Shown: positions 11,285 to 20,394, counted from the stretch's first letter. The stretch: 64,000 nucleotides of DNA from Burkholderiaceae bacterium (GCA_024235955.1 JACKLJ010000004.1:62001-126000), one strand, 5' to 3'. The notes: generated by a model not told the origin, from the letters alone. Program-made: numbers and translations.

Positions 11285-11587
11285 TCAGTCGGGTGTCGGC
11301 GCCGGTTCCGGGGCCTGTGTGGCCAGCAGGTTCGCCACGCCGTACAGGGCCGCCAGTTCGGCCAGCCGGGGCGGCATGCCGGCGACGGCGAAGCGCTTGC
11401 CGTCGGCCAAGCAGTCGCGCCGGCATTCGAGCAGCACCGCCAGCGCCGAGGAATCGAAGCGCTCCAGCGGCGCGGCGTCGATCACGATCTCGCCCTCGCG
11501 GCTGGCGCGCGCCGCGGTCCGCAGCAGGGCCAGGCAGGTCTCGGCCTGGGACTGCGTGACTTCGGCGGGCAGCACGAGCAAGGTCAT
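11285..11587 (-). CDS. mlaB: STAS-domain protein MlaB
   Basis: 100 aa, almost entirely one STAS domain: an N-terminal beta start, then VIDAAPLERFDSSALAVLLE with the central Asp-Ser-Ser. MlaB binds the MlaF ATPase on the cytoplasmic side and is required for activity of the MlaFEDB complex. The start ATG (11587) lies 8 nt after mlaC. Confidence 0.9.
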   Translation of the reverse strand: MTLLVLPAEVTQSQAETCLALLRTAARASREGEIVIDAAPLERFDSSALAVLLECRRDCLADGKRFAVAGMPPRLAELAALYGVANLLATQAPEPAPTPD

Positions 11588-11595
11588 GGCGGTGC

Positions 11596-12243
11596 TCAGC
11601 TGGCGCTGTTGGTCTTGTTGCGCTCGCTCAGCGTCTGCAACAGCTTGTCGATGCCGCCGGCGTTGATTTGCTGGGCGAACTGCGGCCGGTAGGTGTCGAC
11701 CAGCCAGATGCCGAGCACGTTCAGGTCGTAGATCTTCCAGCCGGTGCCCTGGCCGGGCGTTTTGTGCAGACGGTAGTCGAGCTGCACCGGATCGCCGCGG
11801 CCCTTGACCAGGGTGCGCACCACCACGTCCTCGTCGCCGGGGGCGGAGCGCATGGGTTGCACCTCGACGGTCTGGTCGCTCACCTGGCGCAGCGCGCCGG
11901 CGTAGGTGCGCACCAGCAGGGTCTTGAACTCGTCCTGCAACTGCTGCTGCTGGGCCGGCGTGGCGCGGCGCCAGGCCGGGCCGGTGGCGGCGGCGGTCAT
12001 GCGGCGGAAATCCACGTTGGGCATGATCTTGCTGTCCACCAGTGCCATCACCTTGGAGATGTCGCCGGTCTGCAGCGACTTGTCGCCCTTGATGGTGTTC
12101 AGCACCTCCTGCGACAGGCGCAGGATCATGGCATCGGGCGCTTCGTCGGCGGCCTGCGCCCACGGCGCGGCCAGGCCGGCGGCGCCCACGAGCAGCGCGG
12201 CGGCCAGCGAACGGAAGACGGAGCGGCGGTGAATGGCGGTCAT
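11596..12243 (-). CDS. mlaC: Periplasmic phospholipid-binding protein MlaC
   Basis: 215 aa, the normal length, from the ATG at 12243 behind GGAAGGAACC; the reading frame extends upstream but that part has no ribosome site. Signal peptide: RRSVFRSLAAALLVGAAG, cleavage near WAQA-ADE. The mature part matches the MlaC fold (DFRRMTAAATGPAWRRAT, GWKIYDLNVLGIWLVDTYR). It shuttles phospholipid between MlaA at the outer membrane and MlaFEDB in the inner membrane. Confidence 0.95.
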   Translation of the reverse strand: MTAIHRRSVFRSLAAALLVGAAGLAAPWAQAADEAPDAMILRLSQEVLNTIKGDKSLQTGDISKVMALVDSKIMPNVDFRRMTAAATGPAWRRATPAQQQQLQDEFKTLLVRTYAGALRQVSDQTVEVQPMRSAPGDEDVVVRTLVKGRGDPVQLDYRLHKTPGQGTGWKIYDLNVLGIWLVDTYRPQFAQQINAGGIDKLLQTLSERNKTNSAS

Positions 12244-12398
12244 GTGTTGTGGTTCCTTCCTGCCCTGAATGGTGGGGGGCCCTGTCAGGTCTTGGAAGCC
12301 TGACTTTGCCATGGGGTTCCCCGCACGGGTGACAAACTGTATGTCGATGGTCCCCGTCAGGCGGCCGGCCGGGCCGCCGGGAAGCCGGCGTGTGGCTG

Positions 12399-13190
12399 CT
12401 AAGGCTTGGCCTTGGCGGGCGCCGATGCCGCGTTGTCGGCGGGCTCGGCCGGCGCCTCGTCGGCCGGGTCGGGCTCGGGCGGCGGGTTGCCGTCGTACAC
12501 GTCGTTGCGGCGTTTCGCCAGGTAGGCGTCGCGCTGGAAGGTGTAGCGATCGAGCGCGGCCTCTTCCAGCACGTCGGTCACGCCCAGCAGGCGCGAACGC
12601 GTGTCCACCGCCTGCACCGCGGTCAGCGAGTTGCGCACCGGGATGTCATGGACGTGGCCGAGCGGCTGGCCGTAGTAGTCGACCGGCAGGGCCACGGTAT
12701 CGCGCAGCGTGGACGAGCCCAGCAGCGGCAGCACCACGTAGGGGCCGGGCGGCGCGCCCCAGCGCCCCAGGGTCTGGCCGAAGTCCTCACGGTGGCGCAC
12801 CAGGTGCATCTCGCTGGCCGGATCGAACACGCCGCCGATGCCGACGGTGGTGTTGATCACCACGCGCCAGAACGAGTGCAGGGCGCCTTCGGGCTTGGCC
12901 TGCAGCACGTTGTTCACGAACGACCACACGTCGCCCAGGTTGCCGAAGAAGTTGCCGAAGCCGGTGCGCACCACGGGCGGCGCGACGCGCTTGTACAGCG
13001 TGGCCACCGGCTTCATCACGGCGTCGTCGACGGCCGTGTTGAACCTGGTCATGGAGCGGTTGTAGGGCTCCCAGGGATCGCGCGGATCGGCGCCGGGCGC
13101 GGTGGCGCAACCGGACAGCAGGCCGGCTGCCACCAGGGTGGGCAGCGCGTACCGGCCGGCTCGCGGGCGGGGGAGGTCAGGTGACTTCAT
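12399..13190 (-). CDS. mlaA: Outer-membrane lipoprotein MlaA (VacJ)
   Basis: 263 aa. The lipobox LLSGC puts the lipidated Cys near residue 28. The MlaA domain runs to about residue 225 (DPWEPYNRSMTRFNTAVD, then GGVFDPASEM and GPYVVLPLLGSSTLRD), followed by an acidic Pro/Ala-rich tail. MlaA forms a doughnut-shaped channel with a porin and removes misplaced phospholipid from the outer leaflet. It is inserted between mlaD and mlaC, the usual beta-proteobacterial order; in E. coli it is unlinked. Confidence 0.94.
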   Translation of the reverse strand: MKSPDLPRPRAGRYALPTLVAAGLLSGCATAPGADPRDPWEPYNRSMTRFNTAVDDAVMKPVATLYKRVAPPVVRTGFGNFFGNLGDVWSFVNNVLQAKPEGALHSFWRVVINTTVGIGGVFDPASEMHLVRHREDFGQTLGRWGAPPGPYVVLPLLGSSTLRDTVALPVDYYGQPLGHVHDIPVRNSLTAVQAVDTRSRLLGVTDVLEEAALDRYTFQRDAYLAKRRNDVYDGNPPPEPDPADEAPAEPADNAASAPAKAKP

Positions 13191-13244
13191 GCAAACAGCT
13201 TTCAGGCGGGCCGGCGCCGTGCGGCACGCGCCCCGAACCCGGCA

Positions 13245-13721
13245 TTATTTCTTCTTTTCGCTTCCGCCGTTGGCGGCGGAGTTGTAGAGGAACTGTCCGA
13301 TCAGGTTTTCCAGCACCACCGCAGACTGGGTGGAGGTGACATTGTCCCCGGCGGCCAGGGTCTTCTCGTCCGCCCCAGGGAGTACGCCGATGTACTGTTC
13401 GCCCAGCAGGCCGCTGGTGAGGATGCTCATGGAGCTGTCCTTGGGAAACTTGAAGCGCGAATCCATGTCGAGCGCCACGTTGGCCTGGAAGCGCTGGTCG
13501 TCGAAGCCGATGGCTGCCACGCGGCCCACCACCACGCCGGCGCTGCGCACCGCGGCCTTGGGCTTGAGCCCGCCAATGTTGTCGAAACGTGCGGTGATCC
13601 GGTAGGTGGGCTGGAAACTGAGCGACAGCAGGTTGGCCGACTGCAGCGCCAGAAACACCAGCGCAGCCAGCCCCAGCAGCACGAACAGGCCGACCCAGAC
13701 ATCGTTCTTGGAGCGTTCCAT
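13245..13721 (-). CDS. mlaD: MCE-domain protein MlaD
   Basis: 158 aa. One N-terminal membrane helix (VGLFVLLGLAALVFLALQ) is followed by a single MCE domain (YRITARFDNIGGLKPKAAVR through LLGEQYIGVLPG) and a short Lys-rich end. MlaD forms the hexameric periplasmic ring of the MlaFEDB transporter and receives lipid from MlaC. The start is the ATG at 13721, 23 nt after mlaE. Confidence 0.95.
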   Translation of the reverse strand: MERSKNDVWVGLFVLLGLAALVFLALQSANLLSLSFQPTYRITARFDNIGGLKPKAAVRSAGVVVGRVAAIGFDDQRFQANVALDMDSRFKFPKDSSMSILTSGLLGEQYIGVLPGADEKTLAAGDNVTSTQSAVVLENLIGQFLYNSAANGGSEKKK

Positions 13722-13744
13722 GGTTGTCGTCTTCCCGAAATTTC

Positions 13745-14527
13745 CTACAGGCTGAACATCCACGCGGTGAGCAGGAAGTCCAGCCCCAGCACCATCAGCG
13801 AGGCCATCACCACCGTGCGGGTGGTGGCGCGCGCCACCCCCTCGGCCGTGGGCTTGGCCTGGTAGCCCTGCAGCAGTGCCACGAAGGTCACCGTGATGCC
13901 GAACACGATGCTCTTGATCACGCCGTTGCCGACGTCGGCCCACCAGTCCACGCCGCCCTGCATCTGGCTCCAGAAGGCGCCGCGGTCCACGCCGATCATG
14001 GGCACGCTGACGATCCAGCCGCCCAGCACGCCCACGGCGTTGAACACGGCGGTGAGCAGCGGCACCACGATCACGCCTGCCCAGAAGCGCGGCGCGATGA
14101 TGCGGCGCACCGGGTCCACCGCCATCATCTCCATGGCCGAGAGCTGCTCGCCCGATTTCATCAGCCCGATCTCGGCCGTGAGCGAGGTGCCGGCGCGGCC
14201 GGCGAACAGCAGCGCCGTGACCACCGGCCCCAGCTCGCGCACCAGCGAGAGCGCCACCATCATGCCCACCGCCTCGGCCGAACCGTAGCGCTGCAGGATG
14301 TTGTAGCCCTGCAGCGCCAGCACGAAGCCGACGAAGAGGCCCGACACGGCGATGATGGCCAGCGAGTAGTTGCCCAGGAAGTGGATCTGGTCGCGCACCA
14401 GCGAGAAGCGCCGGAACGCCACCCCGCCCAGCTGCACCAGTCGCCAGAAGAAGCGCGCGCCGAAGCCCATGCCCGCCAGGCTGCGGCGCACGGCGAAGCC
14501 GATGTCGGCAGGGCGCCACCAGGCCAT
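13745..14527 (-). CDS. mlaE: ABC permease MlaE
   Basis: 260 aa, normal length, with the MlaE/YrbE permease signature (EIGLMKSGEQLSAMEMMAVD, then DPVRRIIAPRFWAGVIVVPL) and about five membrane helices. It forms the inner-membrane core of the phospholipid transporter with MlaF, MlaD and MlaB. Its start lies 40 nt after mlaF. Confidence 0.95.
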   Translation of the reverse strand: MAWWRPADIGFAVRRSLAGMGFGARFFWRLVQLGGVAFRRFSLVRDQIHFLGNYSLAIIAVSGLFVGFVLALQGYNILQRYGSAEAVGMMVALSLVRELGPVVTALLFAGRAGTSLTAEIGLMKSGEQLSAMEMMAVDPVRRIIAPRFWAGVIVVPLLTAVFNAVGVLGGWIVSVPMIGVDRGAFWSQMQGGVDWWADVGNGVIKSIVFGITVTFVALLQGYQAKPTAEGVARATTRTVVMASLMVLGLDFLLTAWMFSL

Positions 14528-14567
14528 CAGCGTGGCTCCCCGACAGGCGTGGCAGGAGCGGCGCGGC

Positions 14568-15392
14568 TCACCGCACCACCTTCACGCCGAAATCCTCGGC
14601 CACGGTCGGGCCGGGGTAGTGGAAGCGCACCGGGCCTTCCTCGTCGCTGTCCTCCGCGTGGACGAACTGGCGCACCAGCGGGTCCTGGCAGGCGCGCACC
14701 TGTTCGGGCGTGCCCTGAACGGCTACCTTGCCGTCGGCCAGGATGACCACGTGGTCGGCGATGCGGAAGGTCTCCACCAGATCGTGCGAGACCACCAGGC
14801 TGGTGATGCCCAGCGCGTCGTTCAGCCTCCGGATCAGCCGCGCGGCGGTGTCGAGCGAGATCGGGTCCAGCCCGGCGAAGGGCTCGTCGTACATCACCAG
14901 CTCGGGATCGAGCGCGATGGCGCGCGCCAGCGCCACGCGCCGGGACATGCCGCCGGAAATCTCCGACGGCATCAGGTTGCGCGCGCCGCGCAGGCCCACG
15001 GCGTCGAGCTTCATCAGCACGATGTCGCGGATCAGCGCGTCGCTGAGTCGGGTGTGTTCGCGCAGCGGGAAGGCCACGTTCTCGAACACCGAGAGGTCGG
15101 TGAACAGCGCTCCGAACTGGAACAGCATGCCCATGCGGCGCCGCGCCGCATACAGGCGCGCCGCGCTCATGGTGCCCACGTTGCGACCCTCGAACAGCAC
15201 CTCGCCGGCCTGCGCGCGCACCTGGCCGCCGATCAGCCGCAGCACCGTGGTCTTGCCGCCGCCGGAGGCGCCCATCAGCGCCGTGACCTTGCCGCGTGGC
15301 ACGGCCAGCGTCAGCTCGTTCAGCACCGGGCGTGCGCCGTAGCCGAAGCGCACGTCGCGCAGCTCAACCAGGTTGTCGGGAGGGGAGGTCAT
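14568..15392 (-). CDS. mlaF: ABC ATPase MlaF
   Basis: 274 aa. Walker A GASGGGKTT at 41-49, signature SGGMS at 146-150, Walker B LVMYDE at 165-170 and switch His in VVSHDLVETF. The C-terminal extension after about residue 240 corresponds to the part that contacts MlaB and the neighbouring MlaF. First gene of the leftward mla block; it probably sets transcription of everything down to hisD. Confidence 0.95.
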   Translation of the reverse strand: MTSPPDNLVELRDVRFGYGARPVLNELTLAVPRGKVTALMGASGGGKTTVLRLIGGQVRAQAGEVLFEGRNVGTMSAARLYAARRRMGMLFQFGALFTDLSVFENVAFPLREHTRLSDALIRDIVLMKLDAVGLRGARNLMPSEISGGMSRRVALARAIALDPELVMYDEPFAGLDPISLDTAARLIRRLNDALGITSLVVSHDLVETFRIADHVVILADGKVAVQGTPEQVRACQDPLVRQFVHAEDSDEEGPVRFHYPGPTVAEDFGVKVVR

Positions 15393-15485
15393 ACGGGGGT
15401 GGGGCGGCCGGGCGCACCATCTGCTGGGCAGGGTGTGCCAGGCGCCGTCCGGGCATTCTATCGAGCCAGCCCCGATGGATACGTC

Positions 15486-15550
15486 ACTTCAAAAATCATA
15501 GCTGCCTACGCCCGCCACAAGCCGGCTACAGGCTGATTTGACTCGAAAAT
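15486..15550 (-). repeat. Short dispersed repeat (agctat family)
   Basis: Reverse-oriented copy: on the plus strand atcatagctgcctacgcccg is followed by ggctacaggctgatttga. It lies between tyrS and mlaF, where the mla promoter would be expected; no clear promoter was found around it. Confidence 0.8.
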
Positions 15551-15569
15551 GGCCTTGGCGACCGCCTGT

Positions 15570-16811
15570 TCAGGCAAGCGTGACGCGGGCGAACTTGCGC
15601 TTGCCCACCTGAACGACGTAAGTGCCCGCTTTCAATTTGAGACCTTTGTCACCGACCACACCCGAATCCACGCGCACGCCGCCGCCGTCGATCAGGCGGT
15701 TGGCCTCGCTGGTGGAGGGCGCCAGGCCCGCCTGCTTGAGCACCAGGCCGATGCCCAGCACGCCGCTTTCGCCGGCGGCGAGGGTGACTTCCGGGATCAC
15801 GTCCGGCACGCCACCGCGGCTGCGGTTGACGAAGTCCTGCTCGGCCGCCTCGGCCGCCTGGGCGGAGTGGAAGCGCGCGGTGATCTCCTTGGCCAGCATC
15901 ACCTTGGCGTCCTTGGGGTTGCGGCCGGCGGCGACCTCGGCTTTCAGTACCTCGATCTGGGCCAGCGACTTGAACGACAGCAGCGTGTACCAGCGCCACA
16001 TCAGCGTGTCGGAGATCGACAGCACCTTGGCGAACATGGTGTTGGCGTCTTCCGTGATGCCGATGTAGTTGTTCTTGCTCTTGGACATCTTCTCCACGCC
16101 GTCGGTGCCTTCCAGCAGCGGCATGGTCAGGATGCACTGCGGCTCCTGGCCGTATTCCTGCTGCAGGTGGCGGCCCATCAGCAGGTTGAACTTCTGGTCG
16201 GTGCCGCCCAACTCGATGTCGGCCTTCAGTGCCACCGAGTCGTAGCCCTGCATCAGGGGGTAGAGGAACTCGTGCACCGAGATCGGCGTGCCGGCGGCAA
16301 AGCGCTCGGCGAAGTCGTTGCGCTCCATCATCCGCGCCACCGTGTACCTGGCGGCCAGCTGGATCATGCCGCGCGCGCCCAGGGCGTCGCTCCATTCGCT
16401 GTTGTAGCGCAGCTCGGTCTTCTCGGGGTCGAGCACCTTGAAGGCCTGGGCCTTGTAGGTCTCGGCGTTGACGCGGATCTGCTCGGCCGTCAGCGGTGGG
16501 CGCGTGCTGTTGCGCCCGGACGGGTCGCCGATCAGCGTGGTGAAGTCGCCGATCAGGAAGATCACCGTGTGGCCCAGGTCCTGCAGCTGGCGCATCTTGT
16601 TCAGCACCACGGTGTGGCCGATGTGGATGTCCGGCGCGGTCGGGTCCAGGCCGAGCTTGATGCGCAGCGGCTGGCCGCTGGCTTCCGAACGGACGAGTTT
16701 CCTGACCCAGTCTTCCTGGGGCAGCAGTTCCTCGACGCCGCGCAGCGAGACCGCCAGGGCATTTTTCACGCCTTCCGACAGGCTGGGGGATGTTACAGAT
16801 TGCGCAGACAT
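15570..16811 (-). CDS. tyrS: Tyrosyl-tRNA synthetase
   Basis: 413 aa from the ATG at 16811; the open frame runs on upstream but has no family similarity there. Class I motifs: HIGH at 63-66 and KMSKS at 241-245, with the tyrosine-pocket block FLYPLMQGYDSVALKADIELGGTDQ. The C-terminal ~70 residues are an S4 RNA-binding domain. It charges tRNA-Tyr. Divergent from the M23 peptidase gene. Confidence 0.96.
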   Translation of the reverse strand: MSAQSVTSPSLSEGVKNALAVSLRGVEELLPQEDWVRKLVRSEASGQPLRIKLGLDPTAPDIHIGHTVVLNKMRQLQDLGHTVIFLIGDFTTLIGDPSGRNSTRPPLTAEQIRVNAETYKAQAFKVLDPEKTELRYNSEWSDALGARGMIQLAARYTVARMMERNDFAERFAAGTPISVHEFLYPLMQGYDSVALKADIELGGTDQKFNLLMGRHLQQEYGQEPQCILTMPLLEGTDGVEKMSKSKNNYIGITEDANTMFAKVLSISDTLMWRWYTLLSFKSLAQIEVLKAEVAAGRNPKDAKVMLAKEITARFHSAQAAEAAEQDFVNRSRGGVPDVIPEVTLAAGESGVLGIGLVLKQAGLAPSTSEANRLIDGGGVRVDSGVVGDKGLKLKAGTYVVQVGKRKFARVTLA

Positions 16812-16826
16812 GGTGTGGATGTTGCC

Positions 16827-16855
16827 TTGTAGGAGCCGGCTGACGTCTATATACT
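16827..16855 (+). promoter_or_regulatory. Candidate promoter of the M23 peptidase gene
   Basis: TTGTAG (16827-16832), a 17-nt spacer and TATACT (16850-16855) fit a sigma-70 promoter reading right. A start near 16862 would give a leader of roughly 120 nt to the GTG chosen for the peptidase. Confidence 0.5.
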
Positions 16856-16981
16856 CGAAAGGTTTACACGGCAGGCAGCCCATTTTAGGTGCTCGCCGTT
16901 GTGGTGCCAGGCACCGTTCGCTGCGGCCATGCTTTTCTTGGATGGCCGTGCCTGCAATCCCGTACAACCCGTTCGAGTCTC

Positions 16982-18331
16982 GTGAAACAACACCTGGTTT
17001 CCTCCGGCCTCGCGCTCGCAGATTTCATCCAGCGCCACCCCCATCGCATCACCGCAGCCATCGCCACCCTGCTGCTCACCGGAGCGGGCGGTGCCTACGC
17101 CGTCGCCAACCTGGCGCCCGATGCCCCCACCGAACCGGTGCGCCTGGTGTCCGTTCCCGTGACGCCTGCCACCCTGGCCGCGCAGGACAACGCGCTCGAC
17201 CAGTTCAGCTTCACCCTCTACCGCAGCGAAACCACCCGTTCCGCCGACACACCTGAAGCCCTGCTCGGGCGCCTGAACATCGCCGATCCGGCGGCCGCGC
17301 GCTTCCTGCGCAGCAACGCCGTCGTGCGCGAGGCGCTGTTCAAGCGCGCCGGTCGCCCGGTGACGGCCGAGGCCGACCAGCACCAGGCCCTGCTGAGCCT
17401 GCGCACCCACTGGGTGGAAGACACCGGTGCCGACACCTTCAAGCGCCTGGTGGTCGAGAAATCCGGCAACGGCTTCTCCGTGCACGTGGAAGACGCGCCG
17501 CTGCAGGCCACGCAGCGCCTGGTGAGCGGCGTGATCCGCAGCTCGCTGTTCGCCGCCACCGACGCCGCCGACGTGCCCGATTCGGTCACCAAGCAGATGA
17601 CCGACATGTTCGACTCCGAGGTCGACTTCCACAAGGCGCTGTACAAGGGCGACCGCTTCGCCATCGTCTACGAATCGCTGGAGGCCGACGGCCAGCCGGT
17701 GCGCGCCGGCCGCGTGCTGAGCGCCGAGTTCGTCAACCGCAGCAAGGTGCACCAGGCCCTGTGGTTCAAGGAAGACGGCGCCGACAAGGGCGGCTACTAC
17801 AACTTCGACGGCCAGAGCCTGCGCAAGGCCTACCTGCTCTCGCCCATGGAAGTCTCGCGCATCACCAGCGGCTTCGGCTCGCGCAAGCACCCGATCCTGG
17901 GCTACCAGCGCGACCACAAGGGCGTGGACTACGGCGCGCCCACCGGCACGCCGGTGCGCACCATCGGTGACGGCGTGGTCACCTTTGCCGGCGTGCAGCA
18001 TGGTTACGGCAACGTGATCCAGATCAAGCACCGCAACCAGGACTCCACGCTGTACGCGCACCTGTCCGAGATCGACGTCAAGGTGGGCGACAACGTGGCG
18101 CAGGGTGAAACCGTCGGCCGCGTGGGCCAGACCGGCTGGGCCACCGGCCCGCATCTGCACTTCGAATTCCGCGTCGCCAACGAGCCGGTCAACCCGAGCG
18201 AAGTGCTGGCCGAGCAGCGCGACTACGTGCCGGTGTCGCCCGGCGGCAAGGCGGCGTTCGCCAAGCTGGCAGCCGGCATGAAGCTGCAACTGACCGCGGC
18301 CGCCAACACCACGCCCGCGAACTTCGAGTGA
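16982..18331 (+). CDS. M23 family metallopeptidase, inner-membrane anchored
   Basis: 449 aa from a GTG at 16982; a GTG at 16889 is the alternative. A membrane anchor at about 23-43 (ITAAIATLLLTGAGGAYAV) leaves the rest periplasmic. Residues ~70-270 are the OapA/LysM-less stalk seen in MepM/DipM-like proteins, and the LytM domain starts near 290. The zinc ligands are intact: His312 and Asp316 in HKGVDYGAP, and His391-x-His393 in HLHFEF, so it should be an active peptidoglycan endopeptidase rather than an EnvC-type activator. Its usual Burkholderiales neighbour anmK is absent here. Confidence 0.88.
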   Translation: MKQHLVSSGLALADFIQRHPHRITAAIATLLLTGAGGAYAVANLAPDAPTEPVRLVSVPVTPATLAAQDNALDQFSFTLYRSETTRSADTPEALLGRLNIADPAAARFLRSNAVVREALFKRAGRPVTAEADQHQALLSLRTHWVEDTGADTFKRLVVEKSGNGFSVHVEDAPLQATQRLVSGVIRSSLFAATDAADVPDSVTKQMTDMFDSEVDFHKALYKGDRFAIVYESLEADGQPVRAGRVLSAEFVNRSKVHQALWFKEDGADKGGYYNFDGQSLRKAYLLSPMEVSRITSGFGSRKHPILGYQRDHKGVDYGAPTGTPVRTIGDGVVTFAGVQHGYGNVIQIKHRNQDSTLYAHLSEIDVKVGDNVAQGETVGRVGQTGWATGPHLHFEFRVANEPVNPSEVLAEQRDYVPVSPGGKAAFAKLAAGMKLQLTAAANTTPANFE

Positions 18332-18370
18332 GGCCGCGCGGGCAGCGCCCGCGGCGTGGTCTTGCCAACA

Positions 18371-18399
18371 AAAAGCCGGCTTTGAAAGCCGGCTTTTTT
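18371..18399 (+). terminator. Rho-independent terminator after the M23 gene
   Basis: AAAAGCCGGCTTT and its complement form a stem with a very short loop, followed by a T run. A-tracts on the other side would let it also work leftwards for transcripts passing erpA. Confidence 0.88.
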
Positions 18400-18420
18400 G
18401 TGCCCTGCACCAGACAGGTT

Positions 18421-18486
18421 TTCTTGATCAAATCAGGCTGCAGCCGTCACGCAGCGGGCGCAGGCAGCTCTTGTTTTGATAGCTTT
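18421..18486 (+). repeat. Short dispersed repeat (agctat family)
   Basis: Contains aaatcaggctgcagccg and gcgggcgcaggcagctc, then tgatagct. The core has C for the usual A in agctat. It lies between the terminator and the erpA stop codon. Confidence 0.8.
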
Positions 18487-18509
18487 TGGTCTGATCGTCA
18501 GCGGTCCGC

Positions 18510-18881
18510 CTACTCGGCCACGGAGAACGACGAGCCGCAGCCGCAGGTGGTGGTGGCGTTCGGGTTCTTGATGACGAATTGCGCCCCCTGAAGGTCTTCC
18601 TTGTAGTCGATCTCGGCGCCCACCAGGTACTGGTAGCTCATGGCGTCGATCAGCAGCGAGACACCATTCTTGGTCATGGTGGTGTCGTCGTCGTTGGCGA
18701 TCTCGTCGAAGGTGAAGCCGTACTGGAAACCCGAGCAGCCGCCGCCCTGCACGAACACGCGCAGCTTCAGGTCGGGGTTGCCTTCCTCGGCGATCAGGTC
18801 GGCCACCTTGGCGGCCGCGCTGTCGGTGAAGACGATGGGATCGGGCATCTGGGTCTGGACGTTCTCTGCGACGGCGCTCAT
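18510..18881 (-). CDS. erpA: Iron-sulfur cluster insertion protein ErpA
   Basis: 123 aa A-type carrier from the ATG at 18881 behind AGGAG; an upstream extension is not conserved. The three cluster cysteines are Cys49 in GGGCSGFQYGF, and Cys113 and Cys115 in TCGCGSSF. ErpA passes [4Fe-4S] clusters to apo-enzymes such as IspG/IspH and respiratory proteins. It is downstream of the bactofilin and rplM-rpsI, a common beta-proteobacterial order. Confidence 0.95.
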   Translation of the reverse strand: MSAVAENVQTQMPDPIVFTDSAAAKVADLIAEEGNPDLKLRVFVQGGGCSGFQYGFTFDEIANDDDTTMTKNGVSLLIDAMSYQYLVGAEIDYKEDLQGAQFVIKNPNATTTCGCGSSFSVAE

Positions 18882-18915
18882 GACGCACTCCTGTGGGATC
18901 GATCCCAATAGTATA

Positions 18916-19416
18916 TCAAAACAGTCGGGTATCGCGCTTGGCCTGGGGTTCCGGTTCGGGCTCCAGCGTGGGTTCGCGCAGCTCGGGCACCGGCTCGGGC
19001 TCGAGCGAGGGCTCGGTCGGCTCCGCACGGGCCGCGGGTGCGCGCGTGGCCTGTGCCGGCGGCGGGGTGAGCTGCGGCCGCAGCTGGCCGGCGATCACCG
19101 CGCCCTGCTGCATCTCCAGCGCCTTGTACTGCACGTCGCCCTCGACCCGGGCCTTGGACTGCAGTTCGAGCAACTCGGCCGCCTGCACCGGGCCCACCAC
19201 CGAGCCGCCGATGACCACGTGGTCGGCGCGGATGGCGCCCTGCACCGAACCGGTCTCGGTGATCACCAGCAGGCTGGGCTGGTCGGGGTTGGCCTTGACG
19301 TCGCCAAGCACCGTGCCGTCGATCTGCAGGCCGTCCTGGAAGTCCACCGGCCCGTCCACCCGCATGCCCGGCCCGATGATGCTCTTGACGGAAAGCTGCT
19401 TCTTGAGTCCCAGCAT
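18916..19416 (-). CDS. Bactofilin
   Basis: 166 aa from the ATG at 19416 behind AGGAG. Residues ~10-110 show the bactofilin beta-helix pattern of short hydrophobic repeats each with a conserved Gly (VDGPVDFQDGLQIDGTVLGD, then VVIGGSVVGPVQA). The tail is Pro/Glu-rich (PEPVPELREP) and ends in basic RDTRLF. Bactofilins polymerise without nucleotide and scaffold cell-wall or polarity proteins. Which process it serves here cannot be told. Confidence 0.9.
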   Translation of the reverse strand: MLGLKKQLSVKSIIGPGMRVDGPVDFQDGLQIDGTVLGDVKANPDQPSLLVITETGSVQGAIRADHVVIGGSVVGPVQAAELLELQSKARVEGDVQYKALEMQQGAVIAGQLRPQLTPPPAQATRAPAARAEPTEPSLEPEPVPELREPTLEPEPEPQAKRDTRLF

Positions 19417-19506
19417 GGCGTGCGCTCCTAGGGTTGTGTGCGGTGCATGCGATGTTCTACCACGACCGCGCTGGCGCACCGTGTCAGCACGCGCCGCAAA
19501 CAACAA

Positions 19507-19536
19507 GGCCGTGCAAGCCGGAAAGCTTGCACGGCC
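19507..19536 (-). terminator. Terminator of the rplM-rpsI operon
   Basis: A 12-bp inverted repeat GGCCGTGCAAGC / GCTTGCACGGCC with a 6-nt loop lies just downstream of rpsI. Read leftwards it is followed by TTGTTGTTT. Confidence 0.75.
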
Positions 19537-19562
19537 CTGAGTGCCGTGGGGCAGGGCAGCGA

Positions 19563-19955
19563 TCAGCGCTTGCTGAACTGCTTGCGACGACGGGCGGAGT
19601 GCAGACCGACCTTCTTGCGCTCGACCTCGCGGGCGTCGCGGGTCACGTAACCGGCAGCCGACAGCGTGGGCTTGAGGTTTGCGTCGTAGTCGATCAGGGC
19701 ACGGGTGATACCGTGGCGCACCGCGCCGGCCTGGCCGGATTCGCCGCCGCCATGCACGTTGACCTGGATGTCGAAGGCTTCGACGTTCTCGGTCAGCACC
19801 AGCGGCTGCTTGCAGATCATGATCGAGGTCTGGCGACCGAAGAACTGTTCGATCGGCTTGCCGTTGACCGTGATCTTGCCGGAGCCCTTTTTCAGAAACA
19901 CGCGGGCGACGCTGGATTTGCGACGGCCGGTGCCATTGTTCCATTCACCAATCAT
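19563..19955 (-). CDS. rpsI: 30S ribosomal protein S9
   Basis: 130 aa, normal length. It has the S9 start GTGRRKSSVARVFL and the universal basic C-terminus ending in Ser-Lys-Arg, which reaches the P-site tRNA. It follows rplM by 10 nt, the canonical L13-S9 operon. Confidence 0.97.
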   Translation of the reverse strand: MIGEWNNGTGRRKSSVARVFLKKGSGKITVNGKPIEQFFGRQTSIMICKQPLVLTENVEAFDIQVNVHGGGESGQAGAVRHGITRALIDYDANLKPTLSAAGYVTRDAREVERKKVGLHSARRRKQFSKR

Positions 19956-19965
19956 TTGCGGCTCC

Positions 19966-20394
19966 TCAGACTTCCAGTGCCTTGGGCTGCTGGGCAGAGT
20001 GCGGATGTTCCGCGCCGCCGTAGACCTTCAGCTTCTTGATCATGGCGTAACCCAGCGGGCCCTTGGGCAGCATGCCCTTGACGGCCTTCTCCAGCGCGCG
20101 GCCGGGATGCTTGGCCTGCAGGTCGCGGAAGTTGGTTTCGCGGATGCCGCCCGGGTAGCCGGTGTGGCGGTAGTACTTCTTGTCGAGCTCTTTCGCGCCG
20201 GTGACGCGGAGCTTGGAAGCGTTGACGACGACGATGAAGTCGCCGGTATCGACGTGAGGCGTGTAAATGGCCTTGTGTTTGCCGCGCAGACGGAGGGCAA
20301 CTTCGCTGGCTACCCGTCCGAGCACCTTGTCGGTGGCGTCAATCACAAACCACTCGTGCGTCACGTCAGCGGGTTTTGCGCTGAACGTTTTCAT
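19966..20394 (-). CDS. rplM: 50S ribosomal protein L13
   Basis: 142 aa, exactly the usual length, from the ATG at 20394 behind an AAGGAA site. L13 blocks are clear: WFVIDATDKVLGRVASEVA, KHKAIYTPHVDTGD, YRHTGYPGG and GMLPKGPLG. An early assembly protein of the large subunit; first gene of the operon with rpsI. Confidence 0.97.
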   Translation of the reverse strand: MKTFSAKPADVTHEWFVIDATDKVLGRVASEVALRLRGKHKAIYTPHVDTGDFIVVVNASKLRVTGAKELDKKYYRHTGYPGGIRETNFRDLQAKHPGRALEKAVKGMLPKGPLGYAMIKKLKVYGGAEHPHSAQQPKALEV